From Actinomycetospora endophytica (GTDB lineage: Bacteria; Actinomycetota; Actinomycetes; Mycobacteriales; Pseudonocardiaceae): DNA of 64,000 bases. Positions 15,530-24,729 of this stretch are shown here, piece after piece (the stretch's first letter is position 1; each line of letters starts with the position of its first letter). Where the stretch lies: the NCBI RefSeq assembly GCF_021026375.1, contig NZ_JAJNDB010000001.1, positions 1,736,001 to 1,800,000 of the forward strand. The letters run 5' to 3'. The translations under genes and the position numbers were made by a program. The notes beneath the pieces were generated by a model that was not told the origin of the DNA, did not search any database, and saw only the letters and a list, made by a program, of their open reading frames with translations.

Positions 15530-16404
15530 GCGCCGGCCACGAGAACGGACAGGACCCGGAGCTCGCCGAGGGCGTCGTCGGGCGTGCCCTGCACGCGCTC
15601 GAGCCCGACGAGGAGGACCGCGTCGCCGAGCACCTGCGCGAGTGCGCGGCCTGCCGGGCGCTGCTCTCCGAGACCCACGAGACGATGGCCGCCCTGGCGC
15701 ACGCGGTCCCCGTCGTCGAGCCGTCGGCGGCGCTGCGGGAGCGCATCCTCGCGGCGGCCGCGGCCGAGCCGGACCCGCCCCGTCCGGCCCCCGCGCGCGA
15801 GCGGACCACGCGGGAACTGCCGGCGGTGACCCCGTCCGGCGCCGAACCGACCCCGGGCACGACGACGGGCCCGCTGCCCGTCCCGCTCCCGCGTCGGCGG
15901 GTCGCGGCGATCCTGGCGCTCGCCGCGGTCATCGCGGGCATCGTGGTCTTCGCCGCGCGGGGCGCGGCGGGCCCGGACCCGACCGACCCGCGCACGGCCG
16001 TGGCGCAGCGTGCCCAGCAGGTGGTCGCGAGCGCCCAGGCCCGCGACCCCGCGGTGCGCTCCGCGTCCCTGATCCAGCGGGGCAACGGCAACGTCGCCGC
16101 GGTGGTGCTCGACGACGGCTCGGGCCCGCGCGTCGTCCCGCTGGACCTCCCGGCGATCGGCAGCGGGCGCACGTTCGTGCTCTGGCGGGTCGCCGGGGTC
16201 AGCGCGACCCCGGTCGGGACGGTCGATCCCACCGGCGGGTCGTTCACCCCGACGGCGGGCTCGACGCCGGGCGCGACCGGCGCGCCGGGGTCCGACGGCA
16301 ACCCCCTGACGCTGCAGCAACGCGCCTACGCGCTGTCGGCCGAACCGGTCGGGCCGGTGCCCACGCGACCGACCGCGATCGTCGCGAGCGGCCCGCTGGT
16401 CTGA
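15526..16404 (+). CDS. RskA-family membrane anti-sigma factor
   Basis: 292 residues. The cytoplasmic zinc anti-sigma domain has H36-x3-C40-x2-C43 (HLRECAACR) following an acidic helix. A Pro-rich linker leads to one membrane span at about 126-144 (VAAILALAAVIAGIVVFAA). The outer part contains the RskA pattern DDGSGPRVVPLDLP, RTFVLWRVAG and a Gly/Thr-rich loop. It would hold the sigma factor encoded just before it, with which it overlaps by 4 bases, and release it on regulated proteolysis. It is followed by 294 bases without a gene before the kinase fusion. Confidence 0.88.
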   Translation: MSAGHENGQDPELAEGVVGRALHALEPDEEDRVAEHLRECAACRALLSETHETMAALAHAVPVVEPSAALRERILAAAAAEPDPPRPAPARERTTRELPAVTPSGAEPTPGTTTGPLPVPLPRRRVAAILALAAVIAGIVVFAARGAAGPDPTDPRTAVAQRAQQVVASAQARDPAVRSASLIQRGNGNVAAVVLDDGSGPRVVPLDLPAIGSGRTFVLWRVAGVSATPVGTVDPTGGSFTPTAGSTPGATGAPGSDGNPLTLQQRAYALSAEPVGPVPTRPTAIVASGPLV

Positions 16405-16595
16405 TCGGGCGAGAGCCCGGGGCGGTCCGGGGGCGACTGGCGGCCATCGGTCGTCCGGCGGCGTCCTATCGGCTGTGGGCAGGCACCCGACGCGGCAGGA
16501 TGGCGGGTCAGCCGCTCGTCGCGTCGTGGCGGTGTCCGGCCGCAGCACCGCCGTGGCGCGGCGCGGAACTCACGGACGCCGTCGGGGGGTCTGGC

Positions 16596-16601
16596 TACCG
16601 T
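16596..16601 (+). promoter_or_regulatory. Candidate -10 box for the ligase/kinase fusion gene
   Basis: TACCGT would start RNA near 16608. That start lies beyond the GTG at 16600 that opens the same frame, so ATG 16699 is favoured. GGAACT at 16564-16569 is a possible upstream element. The rest of 16405-16698 shows nothing else I recognise. Confidence 0.35.
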
Positions 16602-16698
16602 GTCGCTCGTCGGGTGGGACGCGGCGCTCCGACCGCCGCGGAGCACCCGCCGCGCCGGAACGGGCCGGTGCGGGCCGACGAGCAGGGGAGGCGCCGCG

Positions 16699-18516
16699 AT
16701 GGGGACCTCACCGCTGCGCGGCCCGTCCGCGGCCCCCGGGGCGCGGGAGACCGTCGCCCGCGTGCCCGGCCCCCGCGGCCGGGCCCGTCCGATGCTCGCC
16801 TCGCCCGGGGAGCTGCCCCGCGGGGCGGGCTGGGCGTTCGAGTTCGTCTGGTCCGGGCTGCGCTGCCTCGGGCACGCCGGCGGCGGTGAGCTGCGCCTGC
16901 TCGACGCCGACGGGCACGACGTCACGGCCGGTTTCCCGGAGCTCGGCGCGCCCGCCGCCCCGGGGCTGGTCCTCGACGGCGTGGTGGTCGCGCTCGACGC
17001 GGTCGGGCGCCCCAGCCCATCGCGGCTGCGACGCCGGAGCAAGGTGCGCGCGCCGTCCCGGGGGCTGGTCGAGACCACGCCGGTGTCGTTCTACGTGTTC
17101 GACGTGCTGGAGGTCGGCGGGCGCTCCACCGCCCGCATGAGCTACCGGGAGCGCCGCGAGCTGCTCGCGGAGATCGATCTCGCGGGCGGCCGGGTGGTCG
17201 TCCCGCCGTCGTTCACCGGCGTGGACGCCGAGCAGGTCGTGCGCACCGCGCGCCACTACGGGCTCGAGGGGGTCGTGGCGAAGCGCGTGGAGTCGACCTA
17301 CCAGGGCGGGCGGCGCTCGAGGAGCTGGATCTCCTCGGTGGTCACCCGCCCGCAGGACGTCGTCGTCGGCGGCTGGCTGCCCCCGCGCGGCGGCGGGGCC
17401 GGGATCGGCTCGCTGCTGCTCGGCGTCCCCAGCGAGGGCACGCTGCGCTACGTCGGCCGCGTCAGCACCGGGGTCACCGCGGGCGCCCGCCGGGAGATGT
17501 TCGAGGCGGCGCAGGGGCTCACGTGCCCGGTCAGCCCCTTCGACGACCCGCTGCCCGCCGACGTCGACGCCGCGGCGCACTGGCTGACCCCGCGCCTCGT
17601 CGGGCACGTCGAGCACCGGCGGTGGACCCCGACCGGCCTGCTCGGCCGTCCCGTGTGGCGGGGGCTGCGGGCCGGGACGCACCCCGCGACGGTGCAGGCG
17701 CCGGTCCTGGCCGCACCGGTCGTCGCGACGGATCTCGCGCTCGACGATCTCGCGACCGTCGACGGCCCGCGCCTGCGCCGGCCGGGGCACTCCCGCGGCA
17801 TGACGGGGTCGGGGGGCGCGTCGGACGTCGGGGGCACGACGCCGGCCCGGACGCCGCCGACGCTGGAGGTGGCGCTGCCCGACGCCGAGGTCGAGGCCGC
17901 GCTGCGCTCCCGGTTCTCCGCGCACTTCGTGCACAACGCCCTGACCGCGATCGCGGCCTACGTGCGGCTCGACCCGTCCCGGGCCCGGGAGCTGCTCACC
18001 GAGTTCGCCGATTTCACGCGCTACTCGTTCCGCGACGGCGAGGCCGGCACCACCGTGGCGGAGGAGCTCCGCAACGCGCGGCGCTACCTGACGCTCGAGC
18101 AGGCCCGGTTCGGCCCGCGGCTGGGCGTCGAGGTGACGATCGCCCCCGACGTCGAGAAGGTCGTGCTGCCGCCGTTCGTGGTGGCGCCCCTGGTGGAGAA
18201 CGCGGTGCGGCACGGCATCGAGCCGAAGCCGGAGGGCGGCACGGTGCACGTGACCGCGTCGGGTGCCGGGGCGGACTGCCTGGTGACGGTGTCCGACGAC
18301 GGCGCGGGCATGGGTCCGGAGGCCTTTCGCGCGGCCTCGCAGGTCGACGCCCGTCACGGCGGCATCGCCGAGGTCAGCCGCCGGCTGCAGGCCGCCTTCG
18401 GCAGCAGCTGCGACCTGCACGTCGACTCCCGGCCGGGCAGCGGGACCACCGTACGGCTGCGGGTCCCGGCGCGTGATCGCGAGCAGGTACCCACGGAGCA
18501 GTTGCTGGTCGGCTGA
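16699..18516 (+). CDS. Fusion of inactive ATP-dependent DNA-ligase domains with a LytS-type histidine kinase
   Basis: 605 residues from ATG 16699, AGGGGAGG 7 nt upstream. Residues 30-270 follow a LigD ligase: RPMLAS (30-35), FEFVWSGLR (47-55) at motif I, VLDGVVVALD (91-100), FYVFDVLEVGG (131-141), LEGVVAKRVESTY (189-201), SWISSVVTRPQDVVVGGW (209-226) and an OB fold with GSLLLGVPSEGTLRYVGRVS (238-257). The nucleotide-binding Lys of motif I is Val50, WDG is WSG, DGE is DGV, and WLKVK is WISSV, so it cannot ligate. After a linker (about 325-395) comes a LytS/YehU-type kinase: RSRFSAHFVHNALTAI with His409, PLVENAVRHGIEPK (497-510) and DDGAGMG (533-539), with no membrane span. This predicts a soluble kinase with a DNA-binding input domain. 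No LytTR regulator is adjacent. Confidence 0.85.
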   Translation: MGTSPLRGPSAAPGARETVARVPGPRGRARPMLASPGELPRGAGWAFEFVWSGLRCLGHAGGGELRLLDADGHDVTAGFPELGAPAAPGLVLDGVVVALDAVGRPSPSRLRRRSKVRAPSRGLVETTPVSFYVFDVLEVGGRSTARMSYRERRELLAEIDLAGGRVVVPPSFTGVDAEQVVRTARHYGLEGVVAKRVESTYQGGRRSRSWISSVVTRPQDVVVGGWLPPRGGGAGIGSLLLGVPSEGTLRYVGRVSTGVTAGARREMFEAAQGLTCPVSPFDDPLPADVDAAAHWLTPRLVGHVEHRRWTPTGLLGRPVWRGLRAGTHPATVQAPVLAAPVVATDLALDDLATVDGPRLRRPGHSRGMTGSGGASDVGGTTPARTPPTLEVALPDAEVEAALRSRFSAHFVHNALTAIAAYVRLDPSRARELLTEFADFTRYSFRDGEAGTTVAEELRNARRYLTLEQARFGPRLGVEVTIAPDVEKVVLPPFVVAPLVENAVRHGIEPKPEGGTVHVTASGAGADCLVTVSDDGAGMGPEAFRAASQVDARHGGIAEVSRRLQAAFGSSCDLHVDSRPGSGTTVRLRVPARDREQVPTEQLLVG

Positions 18517-18525
18517 CCCGGAGCG

Positions 18526-18553
18526 CCCCCGGCCCCGTGGGTGGAGCCGGGGG
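18526..18553. terminator. Hairpin between convergent genes
   Basis: CCCCCGGC (18526-18533) pairs with GCCGGGGG (18546-18553) in the 51-bp gap between the kinase fusion and the secreted protein. It may end transcription from both sides. Confidence 0.5.
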
Positions 18554-18567
18554 ACGCCGCCGAGGGG

Positions 18568-18858
18568 TCAGTCGTCGGAGTTGGTGTCCGACTGGGCGCA
18601 GCTCGCGTGGTCCGAGTTCCCGCCGAGGATCCCGGAGAGGATCGGTACCTGGGTCCCGCAGGCCTGCACGGGGAGAACGGTCGAGTGGTTGAGGACGCCG
18701 ACGTCGCCGTCGTCGTCGTTCCAGTCGTGGTGCTTCGTGCTGGTGTGGGCCGACGCCATCGGCGCGACGGCCGTCAGAGCGGCCGCGGAGAGCGCGAGGG
18801 CTGCGACGGGCGTGGCGGCGCGACGGCCGAGCCGGCGCGGGGCGCGGTGCTTGGACAC
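18568..18858 (-). CDS. Small secreted chaplin-like protein
   Basis: 96 residues from GTG 18856-18858, with GGGAGGA 6 nt upstream, which decides the start. Residues 1-38 are a signal peptide: basic KHRAPRRLGRR, core PVAALALSAAALTAVAPM, cleavage after ASA. The mature part of about 58 residues has a His/Asp-rich start (HDWNDDDGD) and then VGVLNHSTVLPVQACGTQVP and ILGGNSDHASCAQ. The two Cys flanking hydrophobic VPV/VPI strands resemble chaplins, the amyloid coat proteins of aerial hyphae, though no exact chaplin domain is certain. It could equally be an unnamed small secreted actinomycete family. It stands alone and faces the kinase gene. Confidence 0.5.
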   Translation of the reverse strand: MSKHRAPRRLGRRAATPVAALALSAAALTAVAPMASAHTSTKHHDWNDDDGDVGVLNHSTVLPVQACGTQVPILSGILGGNSDHASCAQSDTNSDD

Positions 18859-19115
18859 GGAGTTCCTCCCAGGTGATCGGACCGATCGGTTCGACCGTTC
18901 GTCGCAGGTAACGTACGGCGAACGGCTGCGCGGAGCCTGCGCTGCGGGTGACGGGTGGGGCCACTGGGACGGCGGATGACGCCCGGAAAGCGTGGTACGG
19001 CTCGCGTGTCGCCCCGTGGGCGAGTACAACCCGCTGAGCGGTCATCCTGATACGACGAATGGTCTAATGTGTTGATGCTGTCGCGGGCCGGTCTCGGAGG
19101 GGTGACGATGGCCCG

Positions 19116-19904
19116 GTGCGCGTGCTCGCCGTCGACTGGTCCGGGGACGCCCGTGGGGCGCGGCACCGGATCCGGGTGGCCGAGGCGCGCCCGGGCGAGC
19201 TGCTCGAGGTGCGCCTCGGCCTCGACCGGGAGGGGGTCGGCGACCTGCTGCTCGGCCTGCGCGCGGGAACCGAGCCCGCCGTCGTCGGGATGGACTTCTC
19301 GTTCGGTCTCGCGTCGTGGTTCGCCCGCGAGCACGGCTGCGCGACCCTGCCGCAGATGTGGGACCTGGCCGCCCGCGACGGCGAGCGCTGGCTGCGCGCG
19401 TGCCCGCCGCCGTTCTGGGGGCGGGCGGGGACCCGGAAGCCGACGGGGGACCCGGCGCGCCCGCTGTACCGGTCGACCGAACAGGACGTGCGGGCGCGCG
19501 GACTGAACCCGCTCTCGACGTTCCAGATCGGCGGGGCCGGGGCGGTCGGCACCGGCTCGGTGCGGGGGATGGCGCTGCTCGCGGCGTGGCGGGCCGCGGG
19601 CGTCGGGGTGTGGCCGCTGGACCCGGCGCCAGGGAGCTCCGGAGTGCTGCTCGTCGAGGTCTACCCGCGCGCGATGACCGGGCCGGTGGTGAAGTCGTCG
19701 CCGGACGCGCGCCGGGCCCACGTCGTCGCCGACCCCCGCATCCCGACCGCGCTGCGCGACGCCGCGGCCGCCACCGAGGACGCCTTCGACGCCGCGCTCG
19801 CCGCCCTGGGGATGGCCGAGCACGTCGACGAGCTGGCGGGGCTGGGACCGCTGCGCGATCCCACGTACCTGCTGGAGGGCGCGATATGGGCTCCGCCCAT
19901 GTGA
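19116..19904 (+). CDS. DUF429-like protein, predicted RNase H-fold nuclease
   Basis: 262 residues from GTG 19116, GGAGGGG 11 nt upstream. The opening VRVLAVDWSGDARGA puts an Asp in the first strand, and VVGMDFSFGLASWF gives a second Asp, the acidic pattern of the RNase H-like fold in DUF429 proteins. Further parts are FWGRAGTRKP, NPLSTFQIGGAGAVGTGSVRGM and VEVYPRAMTGPVVK. No function has been shown for the family as far as I know. The gene ends ATG TGA inside a palindrome that also holds the stop of the convergent oxidoreductase. Confidence 0.6.
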   Translation: MRVLAVDWSGDARGARHRIRVAEARPGELLEVRLGLDREGVGDLLLGLRAGTEPAVVGMDFSFGLASWFAREHGCATLPQMWDLAARDGERWLRACPPPFWGRAGTRKPTGDPARPLYRSTEQDVRARGLNPLSTFQIGGAGAVGTGSVRGMALLAAWRAAGVGVWPLDPAPGSSGVLLVEVYPRAMTGPVVKSSPDARRAHVVADPRIPTALRDAAAATEDAFDAALAALGMAEHVDELAGLGPLRDPTYLLEGAIWAPPM

Positions 19905-19943
19905 ACGATTGTGGTCGTTCCGGCGACCACATCCATTCACATG
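19899..19943. repeat. 45-bp palindrome holding both convergent stop codons (family 2, copy 1)
   Basis: Arms CATGTGAACGATTGTGGTCG and CGACCACATCCATTCACATG are near-complementary around a five-base centre. TGA 19902-19904 and its mirror 19937-19939 are the stops of the two convergent genes, both ending Met-stop. A relative of equal length, with 18 of 20 bases equal in the right arm, lies at 30235-30279. Confidence 0.75.
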
Positions 19944-20944
19944 GCGCGAGCCTCGGAGAACGTCAGGCCGAGCTGGTCACCGGCCTCGGCGAGCACGCCC
20001 TGGACCGCGAGGGTGTCGTCGAGCGGCATGACGGCGGACTCGGTGCGCCCGGCCCGCAGGCAGGCGTTCACCTCGTCGATCTCGTGCGAGTAGCCCGCGC
20101 CGTGCGGCGGCAGCTCGATGGTCTCGGCCTCGGACCCCGCGCGGTGCACCACGATCGTCGTCGGGTGGTGGAAGCGGGGCAGCACGTCGATCCACCCGGT
20201 CGACCCGAAGATGCGCGCCTGACCCGGCGACGGGCTGTGGAACGAGGTCTGCGCGGTCGCGAACCGGCCGTCCTCCCAGGCCAGCAGCAGCGCGTTCTCG
20301 GCGTCGACGCCCGTCGTCTCGCGGGAGGCCACCGCGTTCACCGACGACGGTGTCCCGCCGAGCACCATCTGGGCGAACGAGACCGGGTAGACGGTCAGGT
20401 CGAGCAGCGCGCCGCCGCCGAGCTCGGGGGCGAAGAGCCGGTCGGTGGGGTCGACGTCGCGGACGGTGCCCAGGTCGGCCTGCACCGACCGGACCTCGCC
20501 GATCTCCCCGGCCTCGTAGATCTCACGCGCGCGCACGATGGCGGGCTGGAAGCGCGTCCACATCGCCTCCATCGCGAACACCCCGTGGCGTCGCGCGGTG
20601 TCGACCACCCGCCACGCGCCGGCCAGCGTCGCGGTGAACGTCTTCTCGACGAGCACCGCCTTGCCGGCCTCGAGTGCGGCGACGGCGAGGTCGGCGTGCT
20701 GCGGGTGAGGGGTCGCGATGTAGACGACGTCGACGCCGTCGTCGTCGAGCAGGTCCCGGTAGGAGCCGTGCGCACGGGTCGCGTCGGTGCCGTGCTCGCG
20801 GGCGAACGCCTCGGCCCGGTCCGCCGACCGCGACCCGACGGCGGCCAGCTCCGCGCCGTCGGTGCGGGTGAGGTCGCCGGCGACGTTCGCGGCGATGCGG
20901 CCCGGCCCGGCGATACCCCAGCGGATCGTCTGCACGGCGCTCAC
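19937..20944 (-). CDS. Gfo/Idh/MocA-family NAD(P)-dependent oxidoreductase
   Basis: 335 residues. The Rossmann part has IRWGIAGPGRIAANVA (7-22), VVYIATPHPQHADLAVAALEAGKAVLVEKTF with the EK(T/P) motif whose Lys is catalytic, and the second domain has GALLDLTVYPVSFAQMVLG, matching the YP(V)..LG pattern of dihydrodiol/glucose-fructose oxidoreductase relatives. It likely oxidises a sugar or cyclitol with NAD(P). It is followed by the DUF2993 gene upstream in the same direction with a 25-bp gap. The C-terminus ends in the 45-bp palindrome. Substrate unknown. Confidence 0.85.
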   Translation of the reverse strand: MSAVQTIRWGIAGPGRIAANVAGDLTRTDGAELAAVGSRSADRAEAFAREHGTDATRAHGSYRDLLDDDGVDVVYIATPHPQHADLAVAALEAGKAVLVEKTFTATLAGAWRVVDTARRHGVFAMEAMWTRFQPAIVRAREIYEAGEIGEVRSVQADLGTVRDVDPTDRLFAPELGGGALLDLTVYPVSFAQMVLGGTPSSVNAVASRETTGVDAENALLLAWEDGRFATAQTSFHSPSPGQARIFGSTGWIDVLPRFHHPTTIVVHRAGSEAETIELPPHGAGYSHEIDEVNACLRAGRTESAVMPLDDTLAVQGVLAEAGDQLGLTFSEARAM

Positions 20945-20969
20945 CCTGTCACGGGGCCGACCACCGGCC

Positions 20970-21758
20970 TCACAGGGAGCCGCCGAGCAGGTCGACGTTC
21001 TTCGCGGTTCCCGAGACGACGAGCTTGCCGTCCTGCGCGCGCAGGTCGGTGGCGCTGATGGAGAAGGGCAGCGCGCCCGGGTCGACCTTCGCCGAGAAGC
21101 CCGAGAGCCGGCCGCGCAGTGCGTTCGACACGGCGCTGGGGACGGCGGCGTCGCCCGAGTCGACCGCGATGTCCCGGGCGGAGAGCACGATCTGACCGCC
21201 GGAGAGCTTGAACGTCGCGATGACCGAGACGTGCACCTGCTGGCCGAGCACCGTCGTCGTCGAGGTGAGCTGCACCGCCTGGCTCGGGTCGACCCCGGAG
21301 AGCGCCTTCTGGGCGGTCGACCCGGTCGCCCGTCGTGCGTCCAGCGTCTCCTGGGTCACCGGCGCGACCGTCACGTCCTGGACGCCCAGCACCCGCGCGA
21401 GGTCGGTGGGGTCGACCTGCGCGCTGGCCGTGACCGTCTTCGCGGGGATCGAGGACACCGTGCCGTCGATCAGCGACTGCGGCGGCAGGCTGACGTCGCC
21501 CAGGTCGGCGACCAGCGTGATGTCCTGCAGCTGCCGGTACTGGATGTGCTGCGCGGTCAGCGTCACCGCGCCGTAGTCGCCGGCGGCCGCCTGCGTGACG
21601 AACGGGAAGCCGTGGATGGCGACGTCGGGCTTCTCCTGCAGCTTCAGCTGCGACTGCAACTGTGTCGCCACCCGGTCCTCGGCGATCCACCGCGCGCCGA
21701 AATCGGCGCCCACGAGCAGCACGACGAGCACCAGCAGGGTGACCAGGAAACCGCGCAT
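20970..21758 (-). CDS. LmeA/DUF2993-family phospholipid-binding protein
   Basis: 262 residues. One N-terminal membrane anchor or uncleaved signal (MRGFLVTLLVLVVLLVGADFGARWIAEDRVA) is followed by a DUF2993 domain: VAIHGFPFVTQAAAGDYGAV, VTLTAQHIQYRQLQDITLVADLGDVSLP and repeated strand segments ending DLRAQDGKLVVSGTAKNVDL. Family member LmeA in mycobacteria binds phosphatidylinositol and aids lipomannan elongation in the periplasm. Whether this organism makes lipomannan cannot be seen here, so only the family is claimed. It sits between an oxidoreductase and an acyl-CoA dehydrogenase, all on the minus strand. Confidence 0.8.
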   Translation of the reverse strand: MRGFLVTLLVLVVLLVGADFGARWIAEDRVATQLQSQLKLQEKPDVAIHGFPFVTQAAAGDYGAVTLTAQHIQYRQLQDITLVADLGDVSLPPQSLIDGTVSSIPAKTVTASAQVDPTDLARVLGVQDVTVAPVTQETLDARRATGSTAQKALSGVDPSQAVQLTSTTTVLGQQVHVSVIATFKLSGGQIVLSARDIAVDSGDAAVPSAVSNALRGRLSGFSAKVDPGALPFSISATDLRAQDGKLVVSGTAKNVDLLGGSL

Positions 21759-21810
21759 CGGAGGCCATCCTGCGCCACGGCGCCGGGCGCGCCGCCGTCG
21801 CCCCGCCCGG

Positions 21811-22953
<1,143 letters not shown>

Positions 22954-22963
22954 GGGACTCCCT

Positions 22964-22995
22964 ATCGGTACTGAGATCGGAACGTCAGTACCGAT
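22964..22995. promoter_or_regulatory. TetR operator between acyl-CoA dehydrogenase and its regulator
   Basis: Perfect 11-base arms ATCGGTACTGA (22964-22974) and TCAGTACCGAT (22985-22995) with a 10-base spacer. It overlaps an ATG at 22994 in the regulator frame, which argues for the downstream GTG start. Confidence 0.8.
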
Positions 22996-23026
22996 GAGAG
23001 TAGCCGTGGCCGGTTATGATCGCCAG

Positions 23027-23626
23027 GTGGCGACGACGGGCACGCGTTCTGGTCCGGTTCGCCGTGGGGCGGCCCGGCGGGACGAGCTGTTCGACGCGCT
23101 GGTCGAGCTGCTGCTCGCCGAGGGGTTCAGCGCGTTCACCCTCGACGACGTCGCCGCCCGCCTGCGCTGCTCCAAGCGCACCCTCTACGGGCTCGCCGGA
23201 TCGAAGGAGCAGTTGGTGACGGCGGCCGTGGTCCGGTTCTTCCGCTCGGCCACGGGGCGGGTCGAGGCCACCGTCGCCACCCGCACCGACCCGGCCGACC
23301 GGCTCGCCGCCTACCTGCGTGCGGTGTCGGCGGAGCTCGCGCCCGCCTCCGCGCGGTTCTTCGAGGACCTGGCGTCGTTCCCGCCGGCGGCCGAGATCTA
23401 CGAGCGCAACACCCGCGCGGCGGCGCGGCGGGTGCGGGAGATCATCGCCGAGGGCGTCGAGTCCGGGGCGTTCCGCGACGTGCACGTCGGGTTCGCCGCG
23501 GAGGTGATCGCCTCGACGATGGAGGCCATCCAGCAGCGCCGGATCGCGGCGACGACGGGTCTCGCCGACGCCGAGGCCTACGAGCAGCTGGCGGCGTTGC
23601 TGGTGCGGGGTCTGCGTTCCGAGTGA
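23027..23626 (+). CDS. TetR-family regulator of the adjacent acyl-CoA dehydrogenase
   Basis: 199 residues from GTG 23027. TATGAT at 23015-23020 lies 6 nt before this GTG, a leaderless start; ATG 22994 falls in the operator and is rejected. The HTH spans RDELFDALVELLLAEGFSAFTLDDVAARLRCSKRTLYGLAGSKEQLV (about 18-65). The C-domain has the helices of a small-ligand TetR, with FFEDLASFPPAAEIYERNTR. By position it represses the divergent fadE-type gene, with an acyl-CoA as likely inducer (inference from similar pairs). Confidence 0.83.
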   Translation: MATTGTRSGPVRRGAARRDELFDALVELLLAEGFSAFTLDDVAARLRCSKRTLYGLAGSKEQLVTAAVVRFFRSATGRVEATVATRTDPADRLAAYLRAVSAELAPASARFFEDLASFPPAAEIYERNTRAAARRVREIIAEGVESGAFRDVHVGFAAEVIASTMEAIQQRRIAATTGLADAEAYEQLAALLVRGLRSE

Positions 23627-23730
23627 GTCCTTGCTGTGTCGGCGTGGCTCTCGCCTCGAGGAGGGGCACCCTGCGGCCGGAACGCCTCGGGTGGCGCGAC
23701 GGGAGCGAAGGACTCTCCCGACGCTACGCA

Positions 23731-23782
23731 GTTGATCTTGACGAGCGCGGCCCGAACCGGCGCCGCGCTCGCCACCATCAAC
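23731..23782. terminator. Hairpin between tetR and the convergent methyltransferase
   Basis: CGAGCGCGGC (23742-23751) pairs perfectly with GCCGCGCTCG (23762-23771) over a 10-base loop, flanked by outer arms GTTGAT and ATCAAC. The remainder of the 247-bp gap (23627-23873) shows no gene. Confidence 0.6.
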
Positions 23783-23873
23783 TGACTAGCGCCACCGACG
23801 TCGATCGCCACCGCGAGGCCGTATCCCGGCGAGATCGACCGCCGGCGCGAGACCCGCCCGACACCCGCGCCGA

Positions 23874-24437
23874 TCAGCTCTTGTGGGCGGTGAACCGCAG
23901 GCGCCCGTCGGAGCGGATCGCGACGTCGGGATCCTCGTCGAACCCGGCCGTCGTCAGCCGCCCCGGCAACGTCCCCGGGTCCACGACGACCATCGTGTCG
24001 CCGATGTGGAGCACGCGGAAGCGCAGGCTGAGCTGGGAGTCCACCCCGCGGAACACCCCGCCCGGTCGCAGCACCCGGCACGCCTCCGCGAAGAGCGAGT
24101 CCTGGAGGGCCCGCGACGGCACGTGGTGCAGCATCGTGAAGCAGACGACGGCGGAGAAGCGGCCGTCCTCGAAGGGCAGCGCGGTGCCGTCGCCGTGCAC
24201 GATCGTCGCCCGCCCGCGGTACTCGGCCTCCAGTCGCGCCGCCGAGGTCTCGTCCACCTCGACGGCCGTCAGTCGCGGCACCTGCCCGACCAGCACCGCC
24301 GTCGTCGCGCCGAAGCCCGGACCGATCTCCAGGACGTCGTCGCCGAGGTCGACGTCGGCGAGGTCGCGGGGCATCCACCCGGCCACTTTCTCGGCCCAGC
24401 CGGCGGAGCTGCAGAGGCGGCGGTGCATCAGGTTCAT
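23874..24437 (-). CDS. Class I SAM-dependent methyltransferase
   Basis: 187 residues from ATG 24435-24437; a GTG two codons earlier is possible. SAM fold: VLEIGPGFGATTAVL (motif I), LTAVEVDETSAARLEAEY with the acidic ribose-binding residue, GDGTALPFEDGRFSAVVCFTMLHHV (motifs II-III) and EACRVLRPGGVFRGVD. The N-terminus MNLMHRRLCSSAGWAEKVAGW is a common lead of actinomycete methyltransferases of the Methyltransf_11 type. No substrate can be named. It precedes nothing in its direction except the gap to the TetR gene, and lies beside tRNA-Ser. Confidence 0.8.
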   Translation of the reverse strand: MNLMHRRLCSSAGWAEKVAGWMPRDLADVDLGDDVLEIGPGFGATTAVLVGQVPRLTAVEVDETSAARLEAEYRGRATIVHGDGTALPFEDGRFSAVVCFTMLHHVPSRALQDSLFAEACRVLRPGGVFRGVDSQLSLRFRVLHIGDTMVVVDPGTLPGRLTTAGFDEDPDVAIRSDGRLRFTAHKS

Positions 24438-24496
24438 GGCCACGGTCGACGACGATCCCCGCCCCGGATCGTCGTCGCGACCCCTGTGAACGACAG

Positions 24497-24531
24497 AACG
24501 CCGGGCCCTCCGCGATGGAGGACCCGGCGTT
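24497..24531 (-). terminator. Terminator of tRNA-Ser(GGA)
   Basis: AACGCCGGGCCCTCC (24497-24511) pairs with GGAGGACCCGGCGTT (24517-24531), one mismatch, five-base loop, just 9 bases after the tRNA 3' end on the minus strand. Confidence 0.75.
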
Positions 24532-24540
24532 CGTCGGAGC

Positions 24541-24628
24541 TGGCGGAGGATACGGGATTCGAACCCGTGAGGGTGTTACCCCAACACGATTTCCAATCGT
24601 GCGCCTTAGGCCGCTCGGCCAATCCTCC
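24541..24628 (-). tRNA. tRNA-Ser(GGA), CCA encoded
   Basis: Read on the minus strand: acceptor GGAGGAT with ATCCTCC, discriminator G, encoded CCA. The anticodon loop TTGGAAA between CACGA and TCGTG gives anticodon GGA. Long variable arm TTGGGGTAACACCCT and T-arm CGGGTTCGAATCCCG confirm a class II serine tRNA reading UCC/UCU. A -10 box TACGCT on the minus strand (24636-24641) lies 7 nt before the first base. Confidence 0.95.
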
Positions 24629-24716
24629 GCCGAGAAGCGTACAGGGCATGCCTCCGGCGTCCGCGAGGCGGAGGGAGCATCCACCCCACCCCCTCGGGAC
24701 ACGAGCCGAGGACCGG

Positions 24717-24722
24717 TACAGT
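24717..24722 (+). promoter_or_regulatory. -10 box of the SRP RNA gene
   Basis: TACAGT with a 7-nt spacer to G24730, the first base of the RNA closing stem. This fixes the RNA 5' end. Confidence 0.6.
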
Positions 24723-24729
24723 TCTCTGC

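Noticed and set aside
24434-24649. Small open frames across tRNA-Ser(GGA)
   Set aside because: They lie over a structured tRNA and have no ribosome site.
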